From Providencia hangzhouensis (lineage in GTDB: Bacteria > Pseudomonadota > Gammaproteobacteria > Enterobacterales > Enterobacteriaceae): a stretch of DNA of 64,000 bases. The position numbers and the translations under genes are program-made. This document shows positions 11,002-20,084 of the stretch, in pieces. The stretch is taken from contig NZ_CP135052.1 of the NCBI RefSeq assembly GCF_029193595.2, positions 1,798,001-1,862,000 on the forward strand, given 5' to 3'. Under the pieces are notes generated by a model. The model had not been told where the DNA came from, made no database searches, and saw only the letters and a list, made by a program, of their open reading frames with translations. Every line of letters starts with the position of its first letter. Position 1 is the first letter of the stretch.

Positions 11002-11019
11002 AGCGTACAAGTGTAAGCT
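11002..11019. promoter_or_regulatory. FabR operator upstream of fabB
   Basis: AGCGTACAAGTGTAAGCT is an 18-base palindrome with one mismatched pair and matches the FabR box known at E. coli fabA/fabB. It starts one base after the FadR site, so the two regulators would bind side by side. Confidence 0.8.
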
Positions 11020-11072
11020 AAAGTGACAACCTGTAATCCCGCAATCATATAATTATAGACATGAGGTAACGA

Positions 11073-12287
11073 ATGAAGCGTGCAGTCATCACTGGTCTAG
11101 GTATTGTTTCCAGCCTTGGTAATAACCAGGAAGAAGTACTGGCTTCTCTGAAGGAAGGTCGTTCCGGGATCACTTTCTCAGAAGAATTCAAAGAGGCAGG
11201 GCTGCGTAGCCATGTCTGGGGTAATGTTAAAAATTTAGACCCAAAAGATTTAATCGACCGTAAAATTTTCCGTTTTATGAGTGATTGCTCCGCCTATGCT
11301 TATTTATCGATGGAACAAGCGATTGCGGATTCAGGTTTAACAGAAGAACAAGTTTCAAATTTACGTACAGGTATCGTTGTTGGCTCTGGTGGTGGTTCTC
11401 CACGTAACCAAGTTGCTGGTTCTGACGGTATGCGTGCTAAAGGTTTACGTGGTGTGGGCCCATACATGGTGACTCGTGCAATGGCATCAGGTATTTCTGC
11501 TTGTTTAGCAACGCCATTTAAAATCAAAGGTGTGAACTACTCCATCAGTTCTGCTTGTTCAACATCAGCGCACTGTATTGGCCATGCGGTTGAGTTAATT
11601 CAATTAGGCAAGCAAGATGTTGTTTTTGCTGGTGGCGGTGAAGAACTGAGCTGGGAAATGACCTGTGAGTTTGACGCAATGGGCGCATTGTCGACTAAAT
11701 ACAATGAGACGCCAGACAAAGCATCAAGAACTTACGATAAAGACCGTGATGGTTTCGTTATTGCAGGCGGCGGCGGTATCGTCGTGGTTGAAGAGTTAGA
11801 GCACGCTTTAGCTCGTGGTGCGCATATCTATGCTGAAATTGTTGGCTATGGTGCAACGTCTGACGGTGCAGATATGGTTGCGCCATCAGGTGAAGGTGCT
11901 GTACGCTGTATGCAAATGGCAATGCAAGGTGTTGAAAAAATTGATTATATCAATACACACGGTACATCAACACCAGTGGGTGACACCAAAGAGTTAGAAG
12001 CGATTCAAGAAGTGTTTGGTAGTAACTCCCCAGCAATTTCTGCAACGAAAGCGATGAGCGGTCACTCATTAGGTGCTGCGGGTGTCCACGAAGCAATTTA
12101 CAGCTTGCTAATGTTAGAACACGGCTTTATTGCACCAAGCATTAATGTCGAAAATCTAGATGAGAAAGCAGCAGGCCTGAATATCGTGACTAAACCAACG
12201 GAGCAAGCGCTGGAAACAGTCATGTCTAACAGTTTCGGTTTTGGTGGAACTAACGCCACATTAGTGATGAGCAAATACAAAGCATAA
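11073..12287 (+). CDS. fabB: Beta-ketoacyl-ACP synthase I
   Basis: Condensing enzyme of type II fatty acid synthesis; it elongates the cis-3-decenoyl branch and is essential for unsaturated fatty acids. The 404-residue length is normal. The Cys-His-His triad is intact: Cys162 in [12 protein letters not shown], His296 in [11 protein letters not shown] and His331 in GHSLGAAG. The C-terminal [14 protein letters not shown] is typical. The ribosome site GAGGT precedes the ATG. The upstream region holds adjacent FadR and FabR operators, so control should resemble E. coli fabB: activation by FadR and repression by FabR with unsaturated acyl thioesters. A strong terminator follows. Confidence 0.98.
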   Translation: MKRAVITGLGIVSSLGNNQEEVLASLKEGRSGITFSEEFKEAGLRSHVWGNVKNLDPKDLIDRKIFRFMSDCSAYAYLSMEQAIADSGLTEEQVSNLRTGIVVGSGGGSPRNQVAGSDGMRAKGLRGVGPYMVTRAMASGISACLATPFKIKGVNYSISSACSTSAHCIGHAVELIQLGKQDVVFAGGGEELSWEMTCEFDAMGALSTKYNETPDKASRTYDKDRDGFVIAGGGGIVVVEELEHALARGAHIYAEIVGYGATSDGADMVAPSGEGAVRCMQMAMQGVEKIDYINTHGTSTPVGDTKELEAIQEVFGSNSPAISATKAMSGHSLGAAGVHEAIYSLLMLEHGFIAPSINVENLDEKAAGLNIVTKPTEQALETVMSNSFGFGGTNATLVMSKYKA

Positions 12288-12315
12288 TTTGTATCAGGAA
12301 AACTAATTAAATAAG

Positions 12316-12341
12316 CGAGAACTTCGGTTCTCGTTTTTTTT
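12316..12341 (+). terminator. fabB terminator with UUCG tetraloop
   Basis: CGAGAAC-TTCG-GTTCTCG perfect 7-bp stem with a very stable UUCG loop, followed by a run of eight T. Confidence 0.95.
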
Positions 12342-12450
12342 ATATATATGAAATCAATAGGCACACTATCGTTGTTTTATTAAATAATTAATATTTTGAA
12401 TATGGGAGTATATGGCAAATAAACAAAGTTAATTGATATAGGAAAAATTT

Positions 12451-13305
12451 ATGAGTATTAAAAATTTCTTTTACACAATGAGTAATAGTTCGACAAAGAT
12501 GCTTGAAGTCTATATTAAAAATAGCTCCGAAGCGAATAAAAAAAATGTATTTAACATGGCTTTTTCTAAGATAAGTAACATATACAACCGATATGGGTGG
12601 GATGTTGAAGGAAAAGGTAAAGAGAAAATCACAAAGCAAATTAAAATTTTAAATTATCTAGTGGATATAAATACCGACAAATCGAAAAATAGTGATAGTA
12701 GTCATCTATTACACGTCAAATCAGAACATAAACTCGATATGCTTGCAGCCTACTATGACTATTCGAATAAAAAAATAACTGCGGAAAGCATGGTGAAACT
12801 TCTTCTTGGTAGTACCTATAATAGAAATATTCATGTTAGTAGCGCAAATATTGATTTCTCAGGCTCAGATTTGTCGAACACAATAGTTGAAACAAGTAAT
12901 AACATCCCTTTGTTAAGAGCTAATTTTTCTGAGGCCAATGCTGAAAATACGAAAATTAACATCCCAGTTAAAATAGATGTTGATTACAACTTTACGAATA
13001 CTAATTTAAAAAATGCGACAATAAAACTAGATATCCAGTATGATAATTTGAGTGATACGGTTATGAGTAGCTTATTTGGTAATGATGACTTCCCTTATAA
13101 AAGTGTTTTTAGTTCAATATCGACAATTGATAATAAATATATTGGAATTAAACAAGAGGCATTTAATAAGCTTGCGAAAGCTTATGCCGGAAGAAAGGAT
13201 TATTTTGAAAAAAACAGTCTAATTAAACAAAGTTTTTTGGAGCAATATCGTGATATTAATATGGCATTAGATGGGAATAAACATGATGCCGACTACATGG
13301 CTTAA
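12451..13305 (+). CDS. Orphan protein with pentapeptide-like repeats (AT-rich)
   Basis: Not recognised as a named family. The 284-residue protein has no signal peptide or membrane segment. The N-terminal 120 residues are charged and helical; residues 130-195 contain degenerate pentapeptide-like A(N/D)(L/F)xx units (ANIDFSGSDLSNT, RANFSEANAENTK, NFTNTNLKNATI), which suggest a short right-handed beta helix. The tail is helical. Base composition and codon use are far more AT-rich than fabB, which suggests horizontal acquisition. An AGGAA sequence precedes the ATG at 12451. Some type III effectors (PipB, PipB2, SopA) pair pentapeptide repeats with other domains, so a secreted effector is possible, but nothing here proves it. 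Confidence 0.7.
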   Translation: MSIKNFFYTMSNSSTKMLEVYIKNSSEANKKNVFNMAFSKISNIYNRYGWDVEGKGKEKITKQIKILNYLVDINTDKSKNSDSSHLLHVKSEHKLDMLAAYYDYSNKKITAESMVKLLLGSTYNRNIHVSSANIDFSGSDLSNTIVETSNNIPLLRANFSEANAENTKINIPVKIDVDYNFTNTNLKNATIKLDIQYDNLSDTVMSSLFGNDDFPYKSVFSSISTIDNKYIGIKQEAFNKLAKAYAGRKDYFEKNSLIKQSFLEQYRDINMALDGNKHDADYMA

Positions 13306-13760
13306 CTAATCTCCACCATCACCACCCCCTGAATCAGATGATGAGCAATCTGAACTTGAGTTATCATTAGAACAATAATGGTTGCTTGAGCGGTGATTAT
13401 TATCACTGGATGAACTGTCATAATAAGGGGGGGGCAGCTTGAACTCGAATTATTTGAATTTACTCGATATGCAGTTTCTTTCACGTTTTTACGCACTTCA
13501 AATATTTGGCTTTTCCCTTTTGACCAGCCAATAGTCACAAGCGTCGTATTTTTCTTTACGCTGATATGCAACATTTCCCCACAAAAAATATGCATTTTAC
13601 CCAATGCTTTTATTTGGATATAACCACTGTCTTTTTCCGTGATAGTGACAGGTTTCTGACTATGGATAGTGTAACAGTCACCATGGACATTAACAGTGCG
13701 AGTATATGCTAACGGTTTTGGCTGGATATTAAAAAGGACAAAAAGTAATCTATCGAACAT
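13302..13760 (-). CDS. Hypothetical protein, C-terminus apparently frameshifted at a G8/C8 tract
   Basis: Unrecognised 152-residue frame starting at ATG 13760 without a clear ribosome site. Residues 1-105 look like a small beta-rich domain. After NSNNSSSSC (about residue 109) the frame enters a run of eight C (plus-strand G8, 13427-13434) and continues as an odd hydrophobic tail. One added C would give a Ser/Asp/Gly-rich, Cys/His-containing tail running through PPPYYDSSSSDNNH and ending SSSDSGGGGDGGD, with a stop at 13306. That composition continues the preceding Ser/Asn run, so it is probably the native frame. The gene may be phase-variable, broken, or affected by a homopolymer sequencing error. 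It is convergent with the pentapeptide gene, overlapping its last 4 bases. Confidence 0.6.
   Translation of the reverse strand: MFDRLLFVLFNIQPKPLAYTRTVNVHGDCYTIHSQKPVTITEKDSGYIQIKALGKMHIFCGEMLHISVKKNTTLVTIGWSKGKSQIFEVRKNVKETAYRVNSNNSSSSCPPLIMTVHPVIIITAQATIIVLMITQVQIAHHLIQGVVMVEIS
13427..13434. repeat. G8 homopolymer inside a coding region
   Basis: Eight consecutive G on the plus strand (C8 in the minus-strand gene). Nine would keep the Ser-rich tail in frame with the upstream domain. Tracts of this length are prone to slipped-strand change. Confidence 0.9.
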
Positions 13761-13859
13761 TGTGTTTTATGTTTTAATAAATGAGATGGCTAAGATAATT
13801 GATTGAGCTTATTCAATACATCGTCATTATCTGAATCCGTGGTTTTTCTACTGACTAAT

Positions 13860-13888
13860 AAAAAATGCCCCAAAATCACACTGGGGCA
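13860..13888 (-). terminator. Terminator of the tctCBA operon
   Basis: TGCCCCA/TGGGGCA perfect 7-bp stem; read on the minus strand it is followed by a T-run (A-run at 13860-13865 on the plus strand). It lies about 30 bases after the tctA stop. Confidence 0.85.
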
Positions 13889-13918
13889 AAGTTTTACAGA
13901 GATTGTATGAACACTTAA

Positions 13919-15427
13919 TTACGATGAGACAGCGGATTGTTTACGTTTACGAATGCGCTTTATAATTGGCGGCAAAATTAGCACTAATACCGCTAGAATT
14001 AATAAACTTTGGGAAATCGTACTGCTCCAAAGAATATCGAAATTACCATTACTGATGGATAATGAACGGCGTAAATTTTGTTCTAACATTTCACCCAGTA
14101 CAAACCCTAAAATTAATGGTGAAAGTGGGAAGTTCATTTTGCGTAATATAAACCCAAATACGCCTAGCCCCATCATGAGTAACAAATCAAACGTCGTACT
14201 ATGAACGGCATATACCCCGACAGCAGAAATGCAAGCAATAGCAGGGACTAAAAACCATAACGGAACGGTTAGCATACGCGTGAATAAGCCAATTAACGGA
14301 ATATTCATGATGAGCAAAACCACGTTAGCAATCAACAGAGCTGCAATTAACCCCCACACAATATCCGGTTGCTCTGTAAACATACCAGGGCCTGGGGTGA
14401 TATTATAGAGCGTTAGGGCACCCATCATTACTGCTGTTGTTCCCGAGCCTGGAACGCCAAGAGTTAACATAGGAATAAATGACCCACACGCAGAGGCATT
14501 ATTGGCGGCTTCAGGCGCGGCTACCCCTCGGACATCGCCATTACCGAAATCGCCTTTTTCACCACTGATTTTCTTTTCCGTCATATAAGTGATGGCGCTG
14601 GCAATGGTGGCACCAGCTCCTGGTAGAACACCAACAAAGAAACCGATAAAAGAGGAGCGTAAAGCTGGACCTGCACACGCTTTAGCTTCTTTGCGATTGA
14701 ATAGCATTCTGCCTGTTTTGCGGATCAGCCCTTGGCCTGTCGCGGTACCTTCGAGCATCAATAAAATTTCGCTGACAGAGAACAAACCAATAACCACGAC
14801 GATAAACTGTACGCCATCTGATAAATGTACGCTATCAAACGTAAAACGATATTCCCCAGAGTTGGCATCCACCCCCACAGTGGCAAGTGATAGACCAATT
14901 AATGCAGCCAGTAGTGATTTAATTGGGTTTTGGCTCATCATGCTACCTAAGCAGGCAATGGCAAAAACCATTAAGGCGAAATATTCGGCAGGACCAAAGG
15001 CGAGTGACCATTGAGCAAGCAAAGGAGCGAATAGAATTATCCCTACAATTGCAATCGTTGAACCAATAAATGAACTGACCGCGGATATAGAGAGCGCAAC
15101 GCCACCTTTTCCCTGTTTTGCCATAGGATAACCATCTAGCGTGGTCATGATTGCTGCGGCATCGCCGGGGACATTAAGTAAGATTGATGATATGCGTCCG
15201 CCATATTCACAGCCTAAATAAACCGTGGCGAGTAAGATTAATGCAGACTCAGCCGGTAATTTAAGCGCAAAAGCCAACGGCAGTAAAATTGCCACGCCAT
15301 TGATAGGGCCGAGGCCGGGAAGCATACCCACGATTGTACCAATAAAACAGCCAATTAAGGCGATCAAGATATTTTGAGGAACCAGTGCGACCTCAAAACC
15401 TTGCGATAGATACATCCAAGTTTCCAT
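13919..15427 (-). CDS. tctA: Tripartite tricarboxylate transporter, large membrane subunit TctA
   Basis: Large permease of a TTT-family secondary transporter for citrate or related tricarboxylates, working with TctB and the periplasmic binder TctC. ATG 15427 is chosen because AAGGAG sits 7 bases upstream and the product then begins [15 protein letters not shown], the usual family start (502 residues); a longer frame would run into tctB. There are about 12 membrane segments, with the duplicated Gly-rich signatures [18 protein letters not shown] near the N-terminus and [17 protein letters not shown] in the middle, plus [15 protein letters not shown]. It is last in the tctCBA operon, and its ribosome site overlaps the tctB stop. 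Confidence 0.94.
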   Translation of the reverse strand: METWMYLSQGFEVALVPQNILIALIGCFIGTIVGMLPGLGPINGVAILLPLAFALKLPAESALILLATVYLGCEYGGRISSILLNVPGDAAAIMTTLDGYPMAKQGKGGVALSISAVSSFIGSTIAIVGIILFAPLLAQWSLAFGPAEYFALMVFAIACLGSMMSQNPIKSLLAALIGLSLATVGVDANSGEYRFTFDSVHLSDGVQFIVVVIGLFSVSEILLMLEGTATGQGLIRKTGRMLFNRKEAKACAGPALRSSFIGFFVGVLPGAGATIASAITYMTEKKISGEKGDFGNGDVRGVAAPEAANNASACGSFIPMLTLGVPGSGTTAVMMGALTLYNITPGPGMFTEQPDIVWGLIAALLIANVVLLIMNIPLIGLFTRMLTVPLWFLVPAIACISAVGVYAVHSTTFDLLLMMGLGVFGFILRKMNFPLSPLILGFVLGEMLEQNLRRSLSISNGNFDILWSSTISQSLLILAVLVLILPPIIKRIRKRKQSAVSS

Positions 15428-15438
15428 GATTTCGCTCC

Positions 15439-15870
15439 TTAACTTAGCAGGCTGCCAATAGGCAAGGTTACATCTAGCCATTTATCAAAGGCATAGAACA
15501 AAAAGATACCTAAGACCGGGCCCGAAATAATCGCGGCGATAGGTGTCGCACCAAATAGCAGGGCGATACTGATGGTGAGTAAGCTGGTTGCAATCGGGAA
15601 CCCTAACCATTCAAAAGCCCATGCATAAATAACAAGTGCAACAACTAATAAAACTAAACGACGTAATACATAGGGTTTTGGCCACTCAACGGCTTCTTGC
15701 TTGCCAAATAATAAGGCAAGGGCACAAAGCGCCATTAAGGAGAGTATGACAACCGGAAAAGGGCGGGGGCCCAGTGGTTCATAACTGAACTCACTTTGGA
15801 TCCCCCAACCAATATAAATTCCGATAGCACACAGTATTAGCCAAACTATGGCAAATATGCGTTGGCTCAT
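15439..15870 (-). CDS. tctB: Tripartite tricarboxylate transporter, small membrane subunit TctB
   Basis: Small membrane component of the TTT transporter. The 143-residue protein has four hydrophobic segments and the family feature EPLGPRPFP between the first two. It lies between tctC (11-base gap) and tctA (11-base gap), the standard gene order. Together with TctA it forms the inner-membrane channel. The assignment rests on position, length and topology, since TctB sequences are poorly conserved. Confidence 0.9.
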   Translation of the reverse strand: MSQRIFAIVWLILCAIGIYIGWGIQSEFSYEPLGPRPFPVVILSLMALCALALLFGKQEAVEWPKPYVLRRLVLLVVALVIYAWAFEWLGFPIATSLLTISIALLFGATPIAAIISGPVLGIFLFYAFDKWLDVTLPIGSLLS

Positions 15871-15881
15871 CGTTTACTCCG

Positions 15882-16856
15882 TTATTTGGCTAAACCGAAG
15901 GCACGGGCTTGTTCACGATATTGCTCGATTTCTTTTTTGACATAGCTATCGAGTTCTTGCCCGGTTAAGTTGTATTCAAATAAACCACGCAGTTCACGTT
16001 GTTTTTTGAATTCGTCGGTTTGTTGCAGTTTTTGGAAGGCTTCGACCCATTGGTTATAGTCAGCATCGGAGACTTTCGGCCCCATATAGAAACCACGAAT
16101 GATTGGCCATACAATGTCATACCCTTGTTCTTTTGCTGTTGGAATATCTGATAAACCATCACCAAGGCGCTTGTCTGAGTAAACAGCAAGGATACGAATT
16201 TTACCTTCATTGATATACGGCGTCATTTCACTGATATCCCCTGAAAGGACTTGAATATGGTTGCCCAGTAGTGCAGTTAAGGTTTCACCGCCGCCTTCAA
16301 AGGCCACATAACGCATTTTTCGTGGGTCGATATCAATGGCTTTGGCTAATAAGGCCGTTTTCATCCAATCTTGGCTGCCAATAGACCCTCCCGCACCAAA
16401 TACGATGCTGTTAGGATCTTTTTTGAAGGTATCCATTAAATCTTTCAGGGTTTTATAAGGTGAGTCGGCACGTACGGCTATCATACCGTAGTCGCTTCCC
16501 ACACTGGCGAGCCAGCGCACGTCATTTTCGTTATAGCGGCCAAATTTACCTTGCGCGAGATTGAGTAAGGAACCTCCTGAGAAAGCAACAATGGTGCCGG
16601 GTTCCGCAGGGCGTTGTGCGACAATAGCGTTATAAGCAACGGCACCAATACCGCCTGGCATATAGGTCACTCGCATTGGTTTTTCAATTTCTTTAGTTTC
16701 AAGAAGAGACACTTGTACTAATTTACAGGTTAAATCAAAACCGCCTCCAGGTTTGGCGGGGGCAATACATTCTGTACGTTCGGGTAGGGCGTTTGCTTGA
16801 TTGATGCCAACTAAAAATATTGCTGTTGCTAAGGCCGTCTGGGTGAATTTTTTCAT
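15882..16856 (-). CDS. tctC: Periplasmic tricarboxylate-binding protein TctC (Bug family)
   Basis: Extracytoplasmic solute receptor that delivers tricarboxylate to TctAB. The 324-residue precursor has a clear Sec signal peptide (MKKFTQTALATAIFLVG, predicted cleavage after QANA near residue 23). The mature protein shows Bug/TctC features: CIAPAKPGGGFDLTCKLVQ, the MPGGIGAVAYNAI loop, and FGAGGSIGSQDW. AAGGA precedes the ATG. It is the first gene of tctCBA, so the binding protein is likely made in excess. It is divergent from tctDE across about 310 bases; the specific ligand (citrate, isocitrate or tricarballylate) cannot be read from sequence. Confidence 0.94.
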   Translation of the reverse strand: MKKFTQTALATAIFLVGINQANALPERTECIAPAKPGGGFDLTCKLVQVSLLETKEIEKPMRVTYMPGGIGAVAYNAIVAQRPAEPGTIVAFSGGSLLNLAQGKFGRYNENDVRWLASVGSDYGMIAVRADSPYKTLKDLMDTFKKDPNSIVFGAGGSIGSQDWMKTALLAKAIDIDPRKMRYVAFEGGGETLTALLGNHIQVLSGDISEMTPYINEGKIRILAVYSDKRLGDGLSDIPTAKEQGYDIVWPIIRGFYMGPKVSDADYNQWVEAFQKLQQTDEFKKQRELRGLFEYNLTGQELDSYVKKEIEQYREQARAFGLAK

Positions 16857-17165
16857 TATTTTTCCTTACTAAGACAATAATTAGAGGTATATATTATTAC
16901 TGCTTGTTGTGCTGGTATGGCATCATCGCCCGATGAAGCTTTCATTTACCTTTCATTAACAAATATTATTATTTTTATGTGATATATATCAGATTGTTTT
17001 GTATTTTTACTTTTTTGTTATGTTAATTTAATGTTAAATTAATCACGTTAATAGTGTTTGTTAGCAATAGTTGTGATGGACACAGTAAAAATGTGCACAT
17101 TTGCTTTCCATTCATTCAATGGAATGCCAACGTATACTGATAAATAATTATAATGAGTATGCGGA
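16857..17165. promoter_or_regulatory. Divergent tctC/tctD control region
   Basis: About 310 bases without genes between two divergent units. It is very AT-rich in the middle (16960-17050), with several TATAAT-like and TTGACA-like fragments. TctD operators and a CRP-type site would be expected here, but I could not single out a convincing repeat. Confidence 0.6.
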
Positions 17166-17834
17166 ATGAGAATTTTATTGGTTGAAGATCATGACGAGTT
17201 GTCATTATGGTTACAGAAGGCCTTATCGTCATCTGGGTTTGCGGTTGATCTTGCTAGTGATGGTGCGATAGCAGACCAGCTATTACAAACTGAACGCTAT
17301 GAATTAGTCGTGTTAGATGTATCACTTCCGAGAATGAGTGGGCTTGAGGTATTGGCGCAAATGCGCAAACGGCATCAAGAAACCCCCGTCTTGTTACTAA
17401 CGGCGAATTCCGACGTAGCCGACCGTGTACAAGGGTTAAATGCAGGGGCTGATGACTACCTGACGAAACCTTTTGATATTGCGGAATTAGAAGCACGTCT
17501 TCGTGCTTTATTACGGCGTAGCCAAGGGCAAGTTAATGAGTCACAACAGTTTGGTTTACTTAGTTACCATGAGGACGGTTATTTTTTATTAGGCGAAGAG
17601 CCGTTAGGCTTAACACCAAGGGAATATGCGGTGTTAAACACCCTATTTCATCGACGAGGTCGACCTGTTTCTAAAATGCAATTATTTGAACAGGTATTTT
17701 CGCTGTCAGATGAAGCCAATTTACAAAGTATTGAGTTATATGTTCACCGTGTAAGAAAAAAACTTGCCGGTTCGGATGTTAACATCAATACCTTACGCGG
17801 ATTGGGATACCGATTAGAGCAGTGTAGTGTATGA
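17166..17834 (+). CDS. tctD: OmpR-family response regulator TctD
   Basis: DNA-binding response regulator of the TctDE two-component system, expected to activate the divergent tctCBA genes when tricarboxylate is present. The receiver domain (1-115) has the acidic pair near residues 8-10 (VEDHDE), phospho-acceptor Asp51 in VVLDVSLPRM, and the switch Lys in DYLTKPFD. The winged-helix domain (about 130-222) ends ELYVHRVRKKL...TLRGLGYRLE as in OmpR proteins. The 222-residue length is typical. Its stop overlaps the tctE start by 4 bases (ATGA), indicating translational coupling. Confidence 0.95.
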   Translation: MRILLVEDHDELSLWLQKALSSSGFAVDLASDGAIADQLLQTERYELVVLDVSLPRMSGLEVLAQMRKRHQETPVLLLTANSDVADRVQGLNAGADDYLTKPFDIAELEARLRALLRRSQGQVNESQQFGLLSYHEDGYFLLGEEPLGLTPREYAVLNTLFHRRGRPVSKMQLFEQVFSLSDEANLQSIELYVHRVRKKLAGSDVNINTLRGLGYRLEQCSV

Positions 17835-19258
17835 AATTAGTCGCTCATCCACGCTCTCTCTTTCATCAGTTACTGCTCTTTTTCGGTATCCCCCTCATTT
17901 TGTTGGGGAGTTTTTCGGTTTATACCCACTATTACAGTGCAAAAAATGCTGCAAATTTAGCCTATGATCGAACGTTACTAGCTTCAGCTCGAACAGTTGC
18001 AGAACGCTTACAAGTGGTAGATGGGCATCTCTCGGTGAATGTGCCTTATGTGGTGCTCGATAGTTTCGAACTAAATAATAATGACCGAATTTTTTATCAA
18101 GTTATCTCTCCTGACGGTGAAACTATCTCTGGTTATGACGACTTACCGCCAATTCCCCCTTATTGGATGCGTTCACAGCACTATACTGCGCTAGTTTATT
18201 TTTATGATGCACAGTATAAAGGTTTACCTATTCGTATTGCTGCGTTTTATCAACCGATTAATGAAGGTGGCATCACTGGGATGGTTGAAATTCGTGTTGC
18301 GGAAACGGTCTATTCGCGGCAAGATTTCGCTAATCAATTATTAATTTCTGCCTTGATGAGTCAAGGTACCGTGGTACTTTTAACCATGGTGCTTGCCTAT
18401 ATTCTACTGAGTAAGCTGCTGGCACCGTTGAAAAGATTATCTCACTTAATGTTAGGCCGTTCTGCCAATGATTTAACACCCTTGCCAGATTTACTGCCGT
18501 GGTCGGATTTATCGCCATTAATTGATGCATTAAACCGTTATATTTCTCGCCTAAAGCGGATGGTTAGACGACAAGAACGCTTTAGTGCAGATGCATCTCA
18601 TCAGCTTAAAACACCTCTAACCGTTCTTAAAACTCAGGTTTCCGTCGCGATTAATAGTACAGATGAAACTCAACGGCAACAGAGTTTACAAGCCATCAAT
18701 AAAACCCTCGATAATACGATCATTTTGACTGATAGGCTTTTGCAGCTATCGCGGTTAAAAGCCCATGAAAAAGAATCAATTACGCAGTATCGTGCCATAA
18801 ATCTAGTGGAAATTGTTCACCAAGCGTGTTTTACTCGGCTATCTCAAGCTGAAAGCCAAAATATTGACTTAGGTTATGAAGGTGCGGAAACGGCATGGAT
18901 TAAAGGCGAGCCTATCTTATTAGCTGAGATGTGTGCAAATTTAATTGATAATGCGATTAAATACACGCCTGCAAATGGGGTGGTCACCGTTCGAGTGGTC
19001 AGCAGTGATGACCATCTTCATTGGGTCTTAGAGGTTGAAGACTCTGGTCCTGGGATCCCAGATGCGAAAATTAACCGTTCTATGGAAGCCTTTACTCGTT
19101 TAAATAATGCGTTAGGTAAGGAAGGCGCTGGCCTTGGGCTGGCGCTTGTGAAAGATATTGCTAGCTATCATGGTTCTGAACCTCAATTATTAAAAGGTAA
19201 ATTACTTAATGGATTATTGGTTAGAATCGCATTTAAAGCTAGCCAAGCGCCGTGGTAA
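17831..19258 (+). CDS. tctE: Tricarboxylate sensor histidine kinase TctE
   Basis: Membrane sensor kinase partnering TctD. The 475 residues comprise a TM near 12-32, a periplasmic sensor domain to about 165, a second TM (about 170-195), HAMP, the HisKA H-box with His257 (SADASHQLKTPL), and an ATPase domain with N-box LIDNAIKYTP, G1 box EDSGPGIP and G2 box GAGLGLALVKD. All catalytic motifs are intact. The last 104 bases of the gene recur almost exactly at 20085-20188, so the present 3' end may be of recombinant origin. A small hairpin follows, then a convergent AT-rich gene. Confidence 0.95.
   Translation: MKLVAHPRSLFHQLLLFFGIPLILLGSFSVYTHYYSAKNAANLAYDRTLLASARTVAERLQVVDGHLSVNVPYVVLDSFELNNNDRIFYQVISPDGETISGYDDLPPIPPYWMRSQHYTALVYFYDAQYKGLPIRIAAFYQPINEGGITGMVEIRVAETVYSRQDFANQLLISALMSQGTVVLLTMVLAYILLSKLLAPLKRLSHLMLGRSANDLTPLPDLLPWSDLSPLIDALNRYISRLKRMVRRQERFSADASHQLKTPLTVLKTQVSVAINSTDETQRQQSLQAINKTLDNTIILTDRLLQLSRLKAHEKESITQYRAINLVEIVHQACFTRLSQAESQNIDLGYEGAETAWIKGEPILLAEMCANLIDNAIKYTPANGVVTVRVVSSDDHLHWVLEVEDSGPGIPDAKINRSMEAFTRLNNALGKEGAGLGLALVKDIASYHGSEPQLLKGKLLNGLLVRIAFKASQAPW
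19155..19258 (+). repeat. 104-bp direct repeat, copy 1 (tctE 3' end)
   Basis: Identical to 20085-20188 except for four transitions, offset 930 bp. It runs from within the last kinase motif region to the tctE stop codon. Confidence 0.95.
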
Positions 19259-19261
19259 GAA

Positions 19262-19283
19262 AAACGCCCTTACTAAGGCGTTT
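19262..19283. terminator. Hairpin after tctE
   Basis: AAACGCC/GGCGTTT stem with an 8-base loop between tctE and the convergent gene; only a short T-run, so possibly a weak bidirectional terminator. Confidence 0.6.
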
Positions 19284-19330
19284 CTCTGGTGACAAAGTCT
19301 AAACGCAGTAAAAGCTAGATACGTTTAGTT

Positions 19331-19957
19331 TCACATTGATATTAATATCTGCGATAGCGTGTTATTTGAAGGTTCGTGTTTAAAATCACAGGTTATTGTG
19401 TTTTGTTCGAGGCTTGCTATTGAGGATGATAATAATGATTCTGAATCTAACTTATTGTCTTCATTAAGAAATATATTAGCTATAGCTAGCGCTGTGTCAT
19501 TTTTTACTTCATTAATAAATGTCTCGATTGATTCTATTTTTAAATTTGTGTTGTATATTTCATCAAGCAAAGCCGATATGTCTTGGGAAATCAAATTTGA
19601 ATCTTTATTTTCTGAGTGCTCTTGAATGTATGTCACTAGATCATTTTTTGCACTAGCAAGTTTTTCTTCTTGTAAATATGTAGTATCAACAGATTCTGAT
19701 TTCAATTTTTGTATTTTGTTTAATTGTAAGCGTTGATTAGTGATATCTAGCAATGCATCTTTAATCGTTTGACAATAGGTTTCCTCGCTGACATTAGATG
19801 TGACAGATTTTAATGGGACATAATTATATACGTTAGAAATAAAGTCATCTCTTACTGCGGTTAGATATTCTTTCTCACGTAAAACCTCAGATATATTGAT
19901 ATTGTTTTCACTTTGTTGTAACTCTTGGTTCGTATTTAGGGTTAAATTTGAAATCAT
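19331..19957 (-). CDS. Orphan coiled-coil protein A (short paralogue)
   Basis: No known family recognised. ATG 19957 is preferred over the upstream GTG because GGAG lies 8 bases before it; the product is 208 residues, mostly helical, charged, without signal peptide or membrane segment. Residues from about 20 onward are homologous to the last 190 residues of the larger gene at 20261-22297: both contain VPLKS/IPLKS, a Y.QT.K motif, HSENKD, I.SIET.INE and a late LLSS segment. It is much more AT-rich than tctE and bounded by copies of the tctE 3' end. A secreted or effector-like role is possible from the company it keeps, but there is no direct evidence. Confidence 0.7.
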   Translation of the reverse strand: MISNLTLNTNQELQQSENNINISEVLREKEYLTAVRDDFISNVYNYVPLKSVTSNVSEETYCQTIKDALLDITNQRLQLNKIQKLKSESVDTTYLQEEKLASAKNDLVTYIQEHSENKDSNLISQDISALLDEIYNTNLKIESIETFINEVKNDTALAIANIFLNEDNKLDSESLLSSSIASLEQNTITCDFKHEPSNNTLSQILISM

Positions 19958-20054
19958 AGTAAACACTCCATGTTAATAATTTTTAAATGTTTCATTACTG
20001 TGGTCGTAGTTAATTAATATAACCTACTTAAAATGAGGTGACTAATTTTTATTT
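19958..20054 (-). promoter_or_regulatory. Leader/promoter of gene A, shared with gene B
   Basis: The sequence upstream of the ATG (ribosome site GGAGTGTTTACT) and a distal block AAATAAAAATTAGTC about 82-97 bases upstream of the ATG are nearly the same as in front of gene B. A TTATATT element between them may be the -10. Conservation amid diverged DNA suggests function. Confidence 0.55.
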
Positions 20055-20084
20055 GGTATGGAAGTATTGTTGATATCATTTGAA

